From Propionivibrio sp. (GTDB taxonomy: Bacteria; Pseudomonadota; Gammaproteobacteria; Burkholderiales; Rhodocyclaceae), in contig JADJLB010000012.1 in NCBI GenBank assembly GCA_016705685.1, positions 1 through 64,000 of the forward strand: a stretch of 64,000 nucleotides of DNA. The letters run 5' to 3'. Under the pieces are notes generated by a model. The model saw only the letters and a list, made by a program, of their open reading frames with translations, was not told where the DNA came from and did not search any database. A program made the translations under genes and the position numbers. Below, in pieces: positions 34,406-43,506 of this stretch; within the stretch, counting starts at the first letter, position 1, and every line of letters begins with the position of its first letter.

Positions 34406-34626
34406 TTTGCGAGTTCGTGCAATACATCGCGACGTGACTTCATGATCTTGCGAGCGGCGTCCATCTGCTGCTCGAATTCAGGGTCGAACGGCGTCAGGCG
34501 CACGCCTTCGGGCGATTCTGTGGCATACAGCGTATCGCCTTTCTCCACGTGCAGGAGGCCAAGCAACTCCTTGGGCAACACCACGCCTACCGAATTGCCA
34601 ATCTGGGTCAGTTTCAGGGCGAACAT
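34402..34626 (-). CDS. AbrB/SpoVT-type antitoxin
   Basis: This 74-residue protein has a swapped-hairpin AbrB fold: LKLTQIGNSVGVVLPKELLG followed by LHVEKGDTLYATESPEGVRL, then an acidic helical tail (DPEFEQQMDAARKIMKSRRD) that would bind the Doc toxin. It likely represses its own operon. Its start (34626) leaves 54 bp to the end of liuD, so it may have its own promoter. Confidence 0.88.
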   Translation of the reverse strand: MFALKLTQIGNSVGVVLPKELLGLLHVEKGDTLYATESPEGVRLTPFDPEFEQQMDAARKIMKSRRDVLHELAK

Positions 34627-34680
34627 GTTTGAACTCCGACGTTATAACATTTGTAATACTAAACAAAAGCCCCGTGCTGA

Positions 34681-36738
34681 TCAATCCACCGTAACCGGTT
34701 GCTTGGTTTCCGCTTCGAACTCGACCAGTTCGGCCCCTTCGACCACCTGATCGCCGACCGCGTAGCAGAAGGCTTTGACCGTGCCATGCTTCGGCGCGAT
34801 GACCGTGTGCTCCATTTTCATGGCTTCGAGAATCAGCAGCGGCTTGCCTTTCTCGACGGTCTGCCCCGGTGCGGCGAGCAAGGCGACAACCTTGCCGGGC
34901 ATCGGCGCGGTGAGGCCGCCGCCCTGCGTGCCGCCGGCTTCGACCAGATGCAGCGGGTCGTCGCGCAGGACGACCCAGGTCGCCCCGTTAAGGAAGACGT
35001 GACGTTTCTGGATCTGCTTTTCGGTCACGGCGATGACGCTGGCAATCAGGCGACGGTCGTCGAGTTCGACGGCGAGCTGCCCGGCAAACTGGCCGCTATC
35101 GAGCATCCGTCCCCGCGCCAGCACCGATTCGCCGGCCAGCGTCAAGCGCCAGCCGTCGGCCTCGTAGGCCACGACAACTTCGTGCAGCGTTTCGCCGCTG
35201 CGATAGGTGACGGTGCGCCGCGACTGGATATTCAGGCGCCAGCCGTCGTGCGAACTCCACGGCGACCACGGGTCGCCCGACTGCCGGGCGGTGGCGAGCG
35301 CCGTCGATTGCTCGCGCAGCAGTTCGGCGACGGCGGCGACATAGAAGACGACACGCGGCGGCTCGACGCTCGCCGGAAACAGGAAGTCGCGGCTGCGTTC
35401 GATCAGGCCGGTATCGAGATCGGCGTTGGCAAATGCCGGGCAGGCCACCAGACGCGACAGAAAATCGATGTTGGCGGTAACGCCGACGATGCGGTAATCG
35501 GCCAACGCCTGCTGCATGCGCGCCAGCGCCGCATTGCGGTCCACGTCCCAGACGATCAGCTTGGCGATCATCGGATCGTAGAACGACGTGATCTCGTCGC
35601 CCTGCTCGATGCCGGTGTCGACGCGCACGTTGAGGCTGACGGCAGGCGGCGCCAGATGGATCAGACGGCCGGTCGAGGGCAGGAAGCCGCGGGTGGCGTC
35701 TTCGGCATAAATGCGCGCTTCGAGCGCATGGCCGCGGATTTCGAGCTGGTCCTGGCGCAGCGGGAGCGGCTCACCGTTGGCGACGCGTAACTGCCATTCG
35801 ACCAGATCCTGCCCGGTAATCATTTCGGTCACCGGATGCTCGACCTGCAGCCGGGTATTCATTTCCATGAAATAGAACGCGCCGTCCTGGGCAAAGGTCT
35901 CGCCGGCGATGAACTCGACGGTGCCGGCGCCAACGTAGCCCACCGCTCGGGCGGCATCGACCGCAGCCTTGCCCATCGCTGCCCGGTGGGCCGTCGTCAT
36001 ACCCGGTGCCGGTGCCTCTTCAAGCACTTTCTGGTGGCGGCGCTGTACCGAGCAGTCGCGTTCGAAAAGATAGACGCAATTGCCGTGTGTATCGGCAAAG
36101 ACCTGGATTTCGATATGCCGCGAACGGGTCAGGTATTTTTCGATAAGCACGTGCTCGGAGCCAAAAAACGACAAGGCTTCGCGGCGGCACGAGGCGAGCG
36201 CGCCCGGAAAATCTTCGCTCCTTTCGACCATCCGCATGCCCTTTCCGCCCCCGCCGGCCGCTGCTTTGATCAGCACCGGATAACCGATGACGTCGGCTTG
36301 AGCGAGCAAAAAATTGGCGTCCTGGACATCGCCGTGGTATCCGGGCGTCAGCGGCACCTTGGCCGCGCCCATGATTTTCTTGGCGGCCGACTTGGAGCCC
36401 ATGGCGCGAATCGCCTCGGCCGGCGGGCCGATGAAGACGATTCCCGATTCGGCGCAGGCGTCGGCGAAGCGGTCGTTTTCGGAAAGGAAACCATAGCCCG
36501 GATGCACCGCCTGCGCGCCGGTGCGCTTCGCGGCGTCGAGAATGCGTTCGATCACCAAATAGGATTCGTTGACCGCCGCCGGGCCGATACACACCGCCTC
36601 GTCGGCAAGGCGCACGTGCCGCGCATTGACGTCGGCTTCGGAATAAACGGCAACGGTGCGGATACCCATGCGCCGCGCCGTCCTGATCACGCGGCAGGCA
36701 ATTTCTCCACGGTTGGCAATCAGAATTTTTGTGAACAC
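34681..36738 (-). CDS. liuD: Methylcrotonyl-CoA carboxylase, biotin-carrying alpha subunit
   Basis: This 685-residue biotin carboxylase/biotin carrier protein begins FTKILIANRGEIACRVIRTA. It shows an ATP-grasp region (KAAAGGGGKGMRMVE, ~residues 157-171), a catalytic ENPVTE-like segment (MNTRLQVEHPVTEMITGQD) and the biotinyl lysine in LLILEAMKMEHTVIAP (~647). It carboxylates biotin with ATP and bicarbonate for LiuB to use on 3-methylcrotonyl-CoA. It lies 121 bp after liuC with a palindromic repeat in between. Confidence 0.95.
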   Translation of the reverse strand: MFTKILIANRGEIACRVIRTARRMGIRTVAVYSEADVNARHVRLADEAVCIGPAAVNESYLVIERILDAAKRTGAQAVHPGYGFLSENDRFADACAESGIVFIGPPAEAIRAMGSKSAAKKIMGAAKVPLTPGYHGDVQDANFLLAQADVIGYPVLIKAAAGGGGKGMRMVERSEDFPGALASCRREALSFFGSEHVLIEKYLTRSRHIEIQVFADTHGNCVYLFERDCSVQRRHQKVLEEAPAPGMTTAHRAAMGKAAVDAARAVGYVGAGTVEFIAGETFAQDGAFYFMEMNTRLQVEHPVTEMITGQDLVEWQLRVANGEPLPLRQDQLEIRGHALEARIYAEDATRGFLPSTGRLIHLAPPAVSLNVRVDTGIEQGDEITSFYDPMIAKLIVWDVDRNAALARMQQALADYRIVGVTANIDFLSRLVACPAFANADLDTGLIERSRDFLFPASVEPPRVVFYVAAVAELLREQSTALATARQSGDPWSPWSSHDGWRLNIQSRRTVTYRSGETLHEVVVAYEADGWRLTLAGESVLARGRMLDSGQFAGQLAVELDDRRLIASVIAVTEKQIQKRHVFLNGATWVVLRDDPLHLVEAGGTQGGGLTAPMPGKVVALLAAPGQTVEKGKPLLILEAMKMEHTVIAPKHGTVKAFCYAVGDQVVEGAELVEFEAETKQPVTVD

Positions 36739-36746
36739 TTAAGCCC

Positions 36747-36855
36747 CTTCAACACGGAGATCACGGAGACACAGAGAACACAGAGATGTTGAATACGTCA
36801 TTTCCCTGAGTATCTTCTCTGTGCTCTCTGTGTCTCCGTGCCCTCTGTGTTAAAA
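36747..36855. repeat. Palindromic CTCTGTGT-type repeat pair
   Basis: A left arm (TTCAACACGGAGATCACGG...ACACAGAG) and a right arm (CTCTGTGCTCTC...CTCTGTGTTAAAAG) form a long imperfect inverted repeat between liuC and liuD. Transcribed, it would fold into an extended hairpin. Two related copies occur elsewhere in the window. Confidence 0.8.
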
Positions 36856-36859
36856 GCGG

Positions 36860-37651
36860 TTAACCAACAATCCATGACGGCTTGCGTTTCTCCAGAAATG
36901 CCGTCAGGCCCTCTTTGCCTTCCGGGCTGGCGCGGACACGGGTGATGCGCTGCGTGGTTTCGTCTATCGTCTCCTGATCGATCGGCAGGCCGGCGACGGC
37001 GCGGATCAGTGCCTTGCATTCGGCTTGCGCCGCCGGGCCGTTTTTCAGCAGGGTATCGAGGATTTCGGCGATTGCTTCGTCGAGCTGTTCCTCGCCCGGA
37101 ACGATTTCGTGCAGCAGCCCGATGCGATACGCTTCGGATGCGGAAAAGCGCTCGGCGCTGAGCATGTAACGGCGGCTGTAGCGTTCGCCGATGGCCGAGA
37201 GCACATAGGGGCTGATCACCGCCGGCACGATGCCGAGCCTGACTTCGGTGAGCGCAAACTGCGCATCGTAGGTCGCTACGGCCACATCACAGGCGGCGAT
37301 CAGGCCGACGCCGCCGCCAAAGGCCGGGCCTTGCACGCGGGCAATGGTCGGCTTGCCCAATTCATTCAGCGTCGACATCAATGTGGCGAGCTGTTGCGCA
37401 TCGCGCAGGTTTTCTTCCGGCGAGTAACTCGCCGCACGCTTCATCCAGTTAAGGTCGGCGCCAGCGCAAAAGCTCTTGCCGGTCGATGACAATACGACAA
37501 CACGAACGCGCGGATCGACCGCAAGCTCACGCAGGCCGGCGGTCATCTCGCCGATCAGCACATCGTCGAAGGCGTTGTGCCGCTCCGGCCGGTTCAGGGT
37601 AAGAATACCGACGTCAAGATCGACTTCGGTGATGATTGATTGATAAATCAC
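36860..37651 (-). CDS. liuC: Methylglutaconyl-CoA hydratase, enoyl-CoA hydratase family
   Basis: This 263-residue crotonase begins MIYQSIITEVDLDVGILTLN with a GTG start at 37651, chosen because AGGAGG stands 4 nt upstream. Crotonase motifs: LNRPERHNAFDD, GKSFCAGADLNWM (~residue 64-76, oxyanion CAGADL) and GPAFGGGVGLIAACDVAVA (~105). It hydrates 3-methylglutaconyl-CoA to HMG-CoA. It lies between liuB and liuD, in the normal liu order. Confidence 0.93.
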   Translation of the reverse strand: MIYQSIITEVDLDVGILTLNRPERHNAFDDVLIGEMTAGLRELAVDPRVRVVVLSSTGKSFCAGADLNWMKRAASYSPEENLRDAQQLATLMSTLNELGKPTIARVQGPAFGGGVGLIAACDVAVATYDAQFALTEVRLGIVPAVISPYVLSAIGERYSRRYMLSAERFSASEAYRIGLLHEIVPGEEQLDEAIAEILDTLLKNGPAAQAECKALIRAVAGLPIDQETIDETTQRITRVRASPEGKEGLTAFLEKRKPSWIVG

Positions 37652-37660
37652 GAAACCTCC

Positions 37661-37775
37661 TTTGACACAGAGAACACAGAGACACGGAGAGCACGGAGAA
37701 AACCAACAAAGGTTGGCAAGAATTTCTTTTCTTATTCTCTGTGGGCTCGGTGTCTCTGTGCTCTCTGTGTTGAAA
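37661..37775. repeat. Palindromic CTCTGTGT-type repeat pair
   Basis: Arms ACACAGAGAACACAGAGACACGG and CTCTGTGCTCTCTGTGTTGAAAG (quoted in part) form a second long imperfect inverted repeat between liuB and liuC. It starts directly upstream of the liuC ribosome-binding site. Confidence 0.8.
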
Positions 37776-37779
37776 GCGT

Positions 37780-39399
37780 TTACATCCGGAAAATTCCAAA
37801 CTTCGTTTCCACCGCCGGCGCATTCATCGATGCCGACAGCCCCAGGCCGAGCACGCGACGCGTATCGGCCGGGTCGATCACTCCGTCGTCCCAAAGACGC
37901 GCGCTGGCGTAATAGGGATGGCCTTGCAACTCGTATTGCTCGCGGATCGGCGCTTTGAACTCGGCCTCTTCCTCGGCACTCCAGGTTTTTCCGGCAGCCT
38001 CCAGACCGTCGCGCTTGACCGTGGCGAGCACACCGGCGGCCTGTTCGCCGCCCATCACCGAGATGCGCGCATTCGGCCACATCCAGAGGAAACGCGGGCC
38101 GTAAGCCCGGCCGCACATGCCGTAGTTGCCAGCGCCGAACGAGCCGCCGATGACGACGGTGAACTTCGGCACGCGGGCGCAGGCGACCGCGGTGACCATC
38201 TTGGCGCCGTCGCGCGCGATGCCGCCGTTTTCATATTTGCGGCCGACCATGAACCCGGTGATGTTCTGCAAGAAGACCAACGGGATTCCGCGCTGGGCGC
38301 ACAGTTCGACAAAATGCGCAGCCTTCAGCGAGGACTCGGAAAAAAGGATGCCGTTGTTGGCCACGATGCCAACCGGGTAACCCCAGAGGCGCGCGAACCC
38401 GCATACCAGGGTCGACCCGTAGCGCGCCTTGAATTCGTCGAAATCCGACCCGTCGACGATGCGGGCAATGATCTCGCGCACATCGAAAGGCTTCTTGGTA
38501 TCGGCCGGAATGACGCCGTAGAGTTCCTCTTTGGCATAGAGCGGTGCACGCGGCTCGACCAGGCTGACCGGCGGGTTTTTGCGCCAGTTGAGGTCGCCGA
38601 CGATGCGCCGGGCAATGGCCAGCGCATGCGCATCGTTTTCGGCCAGGTGATCGACAACACCGGAGATGCGCGTATGCACGTCGGCACCGCCCAGTTCCTC
38701 GGCGCTGACCACCTCGCCCGTCGCCGCTTTGACCAAGGGCGGACCACCAAGAAAAATGGTGCCCTGATCCTTGACGATGATCGACTCGTCCGACATCGCC
38801 GGAACATACGCGCCGCCGGCGGTGCACGAGCCCATCACGGCGGCGATCTGCGGAATGCCGGCTGCCGAAAGCGTGGCCTGATTGTAGAAGATGCGCCCGA
38901 AGTGTTCCTTGTCGGGAAAGACTTCGTCCTGCAGCGGTAGAAATGCACCGCCCGAATCGACCAGATAGATGCACGGCAGACGGTTTTCGCCGGCAATTTC
39001 CTGCGCCCGCAAGTGCTTCTTCACGGTCATCGGGTAATAGGTGCCGCCTTTTACCGTCGCATCGTTGGCGATAATCATGCATTCGACGCCCTTGACCCGA
39101 CCGACGCCGGTAATCAGCGACGCGGCAGGGACCTCGAAACGATTTTCGCCGCCGTACATGCCGTACGCCGCGAGTTGCGACAGCTCGAGAAAAGGCGCGC
39201 CCGGATCGACCAGCGTATTGACCCGTTCGCGCGGCAGCAGTTTGCCGCGTGCGAGGTGTTTCTGGCGCGCCGCCTCGGGACCGCCCAGGGCGATCGTGTC
39301 GACGGTCTGGCGCAAGTCGTTGACCACCGTCTGCATGGCCTCGACGTTGGCCTGGAAATCGGGGCTGCGCGTATCGAGCTGAGTCGTCAAGACAGGCAT
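37780..39399 (-). CDS. liuB: Methylcrotonyl-CoA carboxylase, carboxyltransferase beta subunit
   Basis: This 539-residue carboxyltransferase begins [20 protein letters not shown]. It has the split acyl-CoA-binding domains with [15 protein letters not shown] (~residue 190), the [20 protein letters not shown] region (~415) and [20 protein letters not shown], all typical of 3-methylcrotonyl-CoA carboxylase rather than propionyl-CoA carboxylase. It transfers CO2 from biotin to 3-methylcrotonyl-CoA. The start shares one base with the upstream stop (TGATG). Confidence 0.95.
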   Translation of the reverse strand: MPVLTTQLDTRSPDFQANVEAMQTVVNDLRQTVDTIALGGPEAARQKHLARGKLLPRERVNTLVDPGAPFLELSQLAAYGMYGGENRFEVPAASLITGVGRVKGVECMIIANDATVKGGTYYPMTVKKHLRAQEIAGENRLPCIYLVDSGGAFLPLQDEVFPDKEHFGRIFYNQATLSAAGIPQIAAVMGSCTAGGAYVPAMSDESIIVKDQGTIFLGGPPLVKAATGEVVSAEELGGADVHTRISGVVDHLAENDAHALAIARRIVGDLNWRKNPPVSLVEPRAPLYAKEELYGVIPADTKKPFDVREIIARIVDGSDFDEFKARYGSTLVCGFARLWGYPVGIVANNGILFSESSLKAAHFVELCAQRGIPLVFLQNITGFMVGRKYENGGIARDGAKMVTAVACARVPKFTVVIGGSFGAGNYGMCGRAYGPRFLWMWPNARISVMGGEQAAGVLATVKRDGLEAAGKTWSAEEEAEFKAPIREQYELQGHPYYASARLWDDGVIDPADTRRVLGLGLSASMNAPAVETKFGIFRM

Positions 39400-40010
39400 C
39401 AGAAACCGCCCTTTTCGAGCCAGAGTTCGATCTGCGGCAGGCGGTCCGAACCAAAGAAAGGTTCACCATCGACGAGGATGTACGGCGAGCCGAATACGCC
39501 TATGGCGATGGCCGCTTCGCACTCGGCCTTGAGGCGCGCCTTGATCGCCGGGCCGGCCAGCGCTTCGGACAGGGCGTCGTAATCCGCGCCCTGGCGCGAG
39601 GCCAGATCGAGCACCACGGTGAGATCGGAGATATCCTGCCCGTCGACAAAAAAGGCGCGGTAGGCGGCATGCGCAAATGCCCTGGCCCTGGCGCAGTCCT
39701 GGTCATGCAGCCAGTAATAGGTGCGTGCGGCGTGTTGCGTGGCGACCGGGAAACGCCGCGGGTGCGCATACGGCACGCCCAGGTAACGCGCCGAGCGGGC
39801 AAAATCGTGCAGCGAATACTCGCCTTTGAGCGGTGCCTGGGTCAGCGGTACGGCGCCCGTTTCGCGAAAGATGATACCGAGCAGAATCGGGCGCCACTTG
39901 ACCTTGCGACCGAATTTTTGCGCCAGCAAGTCGATCTTTTCCGACGCCAGATAGCCGTAGGGCGAAGAAAAATCGAAATAGAATTCCAGAGCACTATCGA
40001 TGTTGGTCAT
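39399..40010 (-). CDS. 2-hydroxychromene-2-carboxylate isomerase-like (DsbA/GST-kappa fold)
   Basis: This 203-residue protein has the N-terminal [19 protein letters not shown] typical of HCCA isomerase (active Ser in FSSPYG), [13 protein letters not shown], and a helical insert. The C-terminal [17 protein letters not shown] is the thioredoxin cis-Pro loop. In naphthalene degraders it uses glutathione for isomerisation; in the liu setting the substrate is unknown. ATG 40010 is chosen over longer options for the [12 protein letters not shown] start. The gene overlaps liuB by one base. Confidence 0.85.
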   Translation of the reverse strand: MTNIDSALEFYFDFSSPYGYLASEKIDLLAQKFGRKVKWRPILLGIIFRETGAVPLTQAPLKGEYSLHDFARSARYLGVPYAHPRRFPVATQHAARTYYWLHDQDCARARAFAHAAYRAFFVDGQDISDLTVVLDLASRQGADYDALSEALAGPAIKARLKAECEAAIAIGVFGSPYILVDGEPFFGSDRLPQIELWLEKGGF

Positions 40011-40032
40011 GATCCACTTTACCTTTCTCAGC

Positions 40033-41181
40033 TCAATCCGCCGCAATCGCGCGGCCGATGACCAGCCGCTGGATGTCGTTCGCACCTTCGTAGATCTGGC
40101 AGACGCGCACGTCGCGATAAATCCGCTCGACCGGGAAATCGCTGACGTAGCCATAGCCGCCGTGAATCTGGATGGCATCGGAACACACTTTCTCGGCCAT
40201 CTCGGAGGCGAACATCTTGGCCATGGACGCCTCGGTCAGGCAGGGCTTGCCGGCATCCTTCAGCAGCGCGGCACGCCAGGCCAGCAAACGCGCCGCGTCG
40301 ATCTGCGTGGCCATGTCGGCGAGGCGGAAACTGACAGCCTGGTGGTTGATGATCGCGGTGCCGAATGTCTGGCGTTCCTTGGCATACTTTACTGCCGCTT
40401 CGAAGGCTGCGCGCGCCATCCCCACCGACTGCGCGGCTATGCCGATGCGCCCGGCTTCGAGGTTGGAGAGCGCCATGCGATAGCCCTCGCCTTCCGCGCC
40501 GAGCAAGGCGCTGGCGGGAACGCGGCAGTTTTCAAAAACGATCTGCGCCGTGTCGGAGGCCTTCTGGCCCATCTTTTCCTCGATACGAGCGACGATATAA
40601 CCGGGCGTATCGGTCGGCACCAGGAAGCAGGAAATACCCTTCTTGCCGGCGGCCTTGTCGGTAACTGCGAAAACGATGGCGGCCTGCGCGTGTTTTCCGG
40701 TGGAGACGAACTGTTTGACGCCGTTGAGCACAAAGAAATCGCCCGAACCATCCTGCACCCGGTCGGCGCGAGTCGTGATCGTCGATGCATCGGAACCGGT
40801 ATGCGGCTCGGTCAGACAGAAGCAGCCGAGCTTCTCACCGCGCGCCAGCGGCTTGAGCCAGCGTTCCTTCTGTTCGTCCGTTCCGAACTTCATGACAATG
40901 CCGCAGACCAGCGAGTTCTGGACGCTGACGATGGTCGATGTGGCGCCGTCGCCGGCCGCGATTTCCTCCAGCACCAGCACCAGCGACAGGTAGTCCATGG
41001 CGGCGCCGCCCCACTGCTCCGGCACGATCATGCCGAGCGCGCCCAACTCGCCGAGCTCGCGCAAGGCGGCGGCCGGAAAGGTGTGATGCCGGTCCCATTC
41101 GCCGGCAAACGGGGCGAGACGCTCCTGCGCAAAAGCGCGCAGCGAGTCGCGGATCATTTCCTGTTCTTGCGTCAGAATCAT
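40033..41181 (-). CDS. Acyl-CoA dehydrogenase
   Basis: This 382-residue short/branched-chain acyl-CoA dehydrogenase begins MILTQEQEMIRDSLRAFAQE. Signatures: GCFCLTEPHTGSDASTITTR (FAD binding, ~residue 125), QIHGGYGYVSDFPVERIYRD and VCQIYEGANDIQRLVIGR near the end, with the catalytic Glu in YEGAN. This second dehydrogenase in the liu operon could act on another branched or short acyl-CoA. Start ATG 41181 was preferred to the longer frame on family length. Confidence 0.92.
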   Translation of the reverse strand: MILTQEQEMIRDSLRAFAQERLAPFAGEWDRHHTFPAAALRELGELGALGMIVPEQWGGAAMDYLSLVLVLEEIAAGDGATSTIVSVQNSLVCGIVMKFGTDEQKERWLKPLARGEKLGCFCLTEPHTGSDASTITTRADRVQDGSGDFFVLNGVKQFVSTGKHAQAAIVFAVTDKAAGKKGISCFLVPTDTPGYIVARIEEKMGQKASDTAQIVFENCRVPASALLGAEGEGYRMALSNLEAGRIGIAAQSVGMARAAFEAAVKYAKERQTFGTAIINHQAVSFRLADMATQIDAARLLAWRAALLKDAGKPCLTEASMAKMFASEMAEKVCSDAIQIHGGYGYVSDFPVERIYRDVRVCQIYEGANDIQRLVIGRAIAAD

Positions 41182-41206
41182 GGCCAAGCTTCCTGTCGAT
41201 AACCGG

Positions 41207-42382
41207 TCAAGCCGTTTCGCCAAACAATTCGCGACCGATCAGCATGCGGCGGATCTCCGACGTGCCGGCGCCGATCTCGTAGAGCTTGGCGTCGCGCCAC
41301 AGGCGACCCACCGGATATTCATTGACATAACCGTTGCCGCCCAGGGTCTGGATCGCTTCGCCGGCCATCCAGGTGGCCTTTTCGGCCGCGTAGAGGATGG
41401 CACCAGCGGCGTCCTTGCGCGGGCTGCGCCCACTGCCGTCGCCCCGGTCGCACGCTTGCCCCACGGCATAAACATACGCCCGGCAGGCGTTGAAGGTGGT
41501 GTACATGTCGGCGATCTTGCCCTGCATCAACTGGAATTCGCCGATCGCCTGACCGAACTGCTTGCGTTCATGCACATAGGGCAGAACCACATCCATCACC
41601 GCCGCCATGATGCCGAGCGGCCCACCGGCCAGCACCGCGCGTTCGTAATCGAGACCGCTCATCAGCACGCGCACGCCTCCGTCAAGCGCACCGAGCACGT
41701 TTTCTGCAGGCACTTCACAGTCGTCAAAGAACAGCGGATAGGTATTGGAGCCGCGCATCCCGAGCTTGTCGAGCTTGGAGCCGCAGGAGAAACCCTTCAT
41801 CCCTTTCTCGATGATGAACGCGGTGATTCCTTTCGGGCCAGCATCGGCGTTGGTCCTGGCGTAGACCACCTGGGTATCGGCGTCGCCGCCGTTGGTAATC
41901 CACATCTTGGCACCGTTGAGAACGTATCGATCGCCTTTCCTGTCGGCACGCAGCTTCATGCTGACGACATCGGAGCCGGAATTCGGCTCGGACATGGCCA
42001 GCGCGCCGACATGCTCGCCGGAAATCAGTCTGGGCAGATATTTGGCCTTCTGCGCGGCGTTGCCGTTGCGACTGATCTGATTCACGCAGAGATTGGAATG
42101 CGCGCCGTACGACAGCCCGACGCTGGCCGAAGCGCGCGAAATCTCTTCCATGGCGATGATGTGCGCCAGATAGCCGAGACCGGTGCCGCCGTATTCCTCG
42201 TCGGCGGTCATGCCGAGTAGGCCCATGTCGCCAAACTTCTTCCACAGATCGGCCGGAAACAGGTTGTCATGGTCGATGGCGGCAGCGCGCGGGGCAATCT
42301 CGGCCGCCGCAAAATGGCGAATCGATTCGCGCAGCATATCGATGGTTTCACCGTGGGCAAAACCGAGGCTCGGGTAGTCCAT
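41207..42382 (-). CDS. liuA: Isovaleryl-CoA dehydrogenase
   Basis: This 391-residue protein begins [20 protein letters not shown]. It has [20 protein letters not shown] (FAD), and the catalytic Glu in the mid-protein position typical of isovaleryl-CoA dehydrogenase ([17 protein letters not shown], ~residue 245). Near the C terminus are [20 protein letters not shown] and [18 protein letters not shown]. It oxidises isovaleryl-CoA to 3-methylcrotonyl-CoA. A short Gly/Ser insert ([14 protein letters not shown]) is unusual. RBS AAGGAGAG precedes ATG 42382. Confidence 0.96.
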   Translation of the reverse strand: MDYPSLGFAHGETIDMLRESIRHFAAAEIAPRAAAIDHDNLFPADLWKKFGDMGLLGMTADEEYGGTGLGYLAHIIAMEEISRASASVGLSYGAHSNLCVNQISRNGNAAQKAKYLPRLISGEHVGALAMSEPNSGSDVVSMKLRADRKGDRYVLNGAKMWITNGGDADTQVVYARTNADAGPKGITAFIIEKGMKGFSCGSKLDKLGMRGSNTYPLFFDDCEVPAENVLGALDGGVRVLMSGLDYERAVLAGGPLGIMAAVMDVVLPYVHERKQFGQAIGEFQLMQGKIADMYTTFNACRAYVYAVGQACDRGDGSGRSPRKDAAGAILYAAEKATWMAGEAIQTLGGNGYVNEYPVGRLWRDAKLYEIGAGTSEIRRMLIGRELFGETA

Positions 42383-42405
42383 GTGTCGCTCTCCTTGCTG
42401 GTGTC

Positions 42406-42864
42406 CTACAGAACGTTGTCCTTCTTGCCGTGCAGGGTCATGATCGTCTGCTGCATGACGGCGCACAAGGTCTTCTTGCCGTCCTTGACGGCAAAAACAT
42501 CGGCTCGGGTCACGATCAACGTTCGTCCATAGCGTATCACCGAACCTTCGGCGATCAGCAAGTGGCCTTCGGCTGGCGCCAGCAGATTGAGCTTGTATTC
42601 AACGGTCAACACGCCGGTTTCGTGCGAGGTCAGCGTGCTCGCCGCGTAACCCGCCGCCGAATCGGCGATCATGCCGACCACCCCGCCATGGATGTACCCG
42701 TGCTGCTGCGTAATCTCCGGCTTATGCGGCAGGTGGATCTCCGTATAGCCGGCCTCGATCACCGGCATGCTGGCGCCGATCAGCGTCATGGCCTGTTGCC
42801 GACCGAAGCTGGCGCGGATGCGTTCGGCGAATTGTGGATCCTGAGCTTTGTGCATAATCGGCAT
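42406..42864 (-). CDS. PaaI-family hotdog thioesterase
   Basis: This 152-residue hotdog protein has [20 protein letters not shown] (~residues 53-72) with the HGG motif and catalytic D, then a long strand [13 protein letters not shown] and the tail [18 protein letters not shown]. It likely hydrolyses an acyl-CoA thioester to free CoA. It is the first structural gene after the LiuR-type operator. The alternative start at Met-4 is possible but not needed. Confidence 0.85.
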   Translation of the reverse strand: MPIMHKAQDPQFAERIRASFGRQQAMTLIGASMPVIEAGYTEIHLPHKPEITQQHGYIHGGVVGMIADSAAGYAASTLTSHETGVLTVEYKLNLLAPAEGHLLIAEGSVIRYGRTLIVTRADVFAVKDGKKTLCAVMQQTIMTLHGKKDNVL

Positions 42865-42875
42865 TTAAATTGACG

Positions 42876-42891
42876 TTGACGTTAACGTCAA
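42876..42891. promoter_or_regulatory. LiuR operator: perfect 16-bp palindrome
   Basis: TTGACGTTAACGTCAA is a perfect palindrome. A further half-site (TTGACG) precedes it at 42870-42875. It lies in the 74-bp gap between liuR and the thioesterase gene and resembles the palindromes bound by MerR-type LiuR regulators, so it should control the operon. Confidence 0.75.
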
Positions 42892-42938
42892 CTGATTTGT
42901 ATCATGGGAATCCCGCGACATCCCGGAGACTTGTTTAT

Positions 42939-43391
42939 TTACAGCGATCCTGAGGACGAAACGTCCTGGGCCGCGCGGGCTGAAAGCAGTTCATGGCACT
43001 GCTGCTCGACGGCATTGATTTCCTGCAACACGGCTTCGATATCCTCACGTTGCTGAACCAGCGCCGCCTTTCGCTGGGCCAGGCCGTTCAGCAGTTCGGT
43101 CAGTTGCGTGTTCTTGTCGCGCGCCGAGTCGTACATATTGATCAGATAACCGATTTCGGCCAGGCTGAAGCCGAGTCGCTTGCCGCGCAGCGCAAGTTTG
43201 AGCCGGGTGCGGTCGCGGCGGCTGAACACGCGGGTTCGCCCTTCGCGCTGCGGTGAAATCAGTCGCTGATCCTCGTAAAAACGGATCGTGCGCGGCGTAA
43301 TGCCAAATTCACGCGCCAGATCGGAGATGCTGAAACTTGTCGCTTTTTTTTCCACCGGTGGCCTGCCTGTTATCGTGTCGAGTGAAATCAC
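42939..43391 (-). CDS. liuR: MerR-family regulator LiuR
   Basis: This 150-residue MerR protein has SISDLAREFGITPRTIRFYE and LISPQREGRTRVFSRRDRTR, the winged helix and the arm. A dimerisation coiled coil (KNTQLTELLNGLAQRKAALV...) follows. The C terminus lacks the Cys cluster of metal-sensing MerR proteins, as usual for LiuR, which senses a branched-chain acyl-CoA. It lies upstream of and in the same direction as the liu genes, with an operator in between. Confidence 0.9.
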   Translation of the reverse strand: MISLDTITGRPPVEKKATSFSISDLAREFGITPRTIRFYEDQRLISPQREGRTRVFSRRDRTRLKLALRGKRLGFSLAEIGYLINMYDSARDKNTQLTELLNGLAQRKAALVQQREDIEAVLQEINAVEQQCHELLSARAAQDVSSSGSL

Positions 43392-43506
43392 GGGCTGTCG
43401 CGCGAAATTTCTTACGAAGGATACGCCGTGATGTTCAGTGATTTCCTTGCGTCCCGTACTCTATGGGCCAAGTGTATCGATTCCCGCGGTTTTTACAATC
43501 CAGCGT

